Shown piece after piece: positions 14,865 through 14,879 of a DNA stretch of 14,879 bases (within the stretch, counting starts at the first letter, position 1; each line of letters opens with the position of its first letter). A program made the position numbers and the translations under genes. The notes under the pieces were generated by a model. It did no database searches. It was not told the origin of the DNA and saw only the letters and a program-made list of their open reading frames with translations. Source of the stretch: DAOUMU01 sp034409055 (lineage in GTDB: Bacteria; Chloroflexota; Anaerolineae; 4572-78; J111); the NCBI GenBank assembly GCA_034409055.1, contig DAOUMU010000565.1, positions 1-14,879 on the forward strand, written 5' to 3'.

Positions 14865-14879
14865 AAAAGCAATTAAAAC
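14855..14879 (+). CDS. Start of a plus-strand ORF, cut by the window edge
   Basis: GAGGTGA ends five bases before an ATG that opens MRTQKQLK and runs off the window. The ribosome site is good and the position, just inside a possible insertion-element end, would suit a transposase. Eight codons are too few to identify anything, and the ORF could be a chance opening. Confidence 0.35.

Larger units (their letters stand above)
14800..14879 (+). mobile_element. Putative left end of an insertion element
   Basis: The cas10 reading frame meets its in-frame stop exactly within the GGGTTCTCATA repeat, and a plus-strand ORF with a good ribosome site begins 45 bases inside. That is the layout of a terminal inverted repeat followed by a transposase gene. 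The element runs off the window, so neither its other end nor a target duplication can be seen. No IS family is assigned. Confidence 0.35.

Overview
The window is almost entirely a CRISPR-Cas effector locus of type III-D character. It lies on the minus strand and reads from about 14.76 kb down to 0.80 kb as one tightly packed gene cluster, mostly with 4-nt ATGA overlaps or gaps under 30 nt. The gene content (Csx10, several separate Cas7 proteins, Csx19, a PF10040-type Cas6, CHAT proteases), moderate-to-high GC and G/C-run intergenic repeats fit a Chloroflexota-like (Roseiflexus/Anaerolineae-type) bacterium. That assignment is inference from gene content; no rRNA or housekeeping gene is present.

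Layout in order of transcription (right to left). 14.8-13.5 kb: Cas10, only the zinc-ribbon/palm-2/C-terminal half, with an intact GGDD motif. 13.5-12.7: Cas7 RAMP no. 1. 12.7-11.4: Csx10 (the type III-D Cas5). 11.4-10.6: two small helical proteins, Cas11/small-subunit candidates. 10.6-8.8: Cas7 no. 2 and no. 3, each with a candidate catalytic Asp. 8.8-8.2: Csx19. 8.2-7.2: Cas7 no. 4, longer, TIGR03986-like. 7.2-4.35: a 937-residue CHAT protease fused to pentapeptide repeats. 4.33-3.93: a trypco2-domain protein. 3.9-1.8: a CHAT protease fused to a C-terminal SAVED domain. 1.8-0.8: Cas6. No cas1/cas2 and no CRISPR array is in the window.

Proposed logic: Cas6 makes crRNAs; Cas10, Csx10, four Cas7, the small subunit and Csx19 form the RNA-guided complex; Cas10 would make a cyclic oligonucleotide on target binding; SAVED would sense it and switch on the attached CHAT protease; the second CHAT protease (pentapeptide) and the trypco2 protein would be its partner, substrate or adaptor. 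This resembles the described type III SAVED-CHAT/PCaspase proteolytic cascade, but the trio of CHAT-SAVED, trypco2 and CHAT-pentapeptide inside a III-D operon is the most novel part of the window.

Both ends look mobile. The left edge (1-268) carries the remnant of a transposase-like ORF, followed by about 530 nt of non-coding DNA with two conspicuous inverted repeats. At the right edge the cas10 frame runs into a stop codon exactly inside an 11-bp inverted repeat, beyond which a plus-strand ORF with its own ribosome binding site begins. The simplest reading is an insertion element that has cut off the N-terminal half of cas10. If so, the signalling arm of this copy may be impaired unless the missing half is supplied elsewhere.
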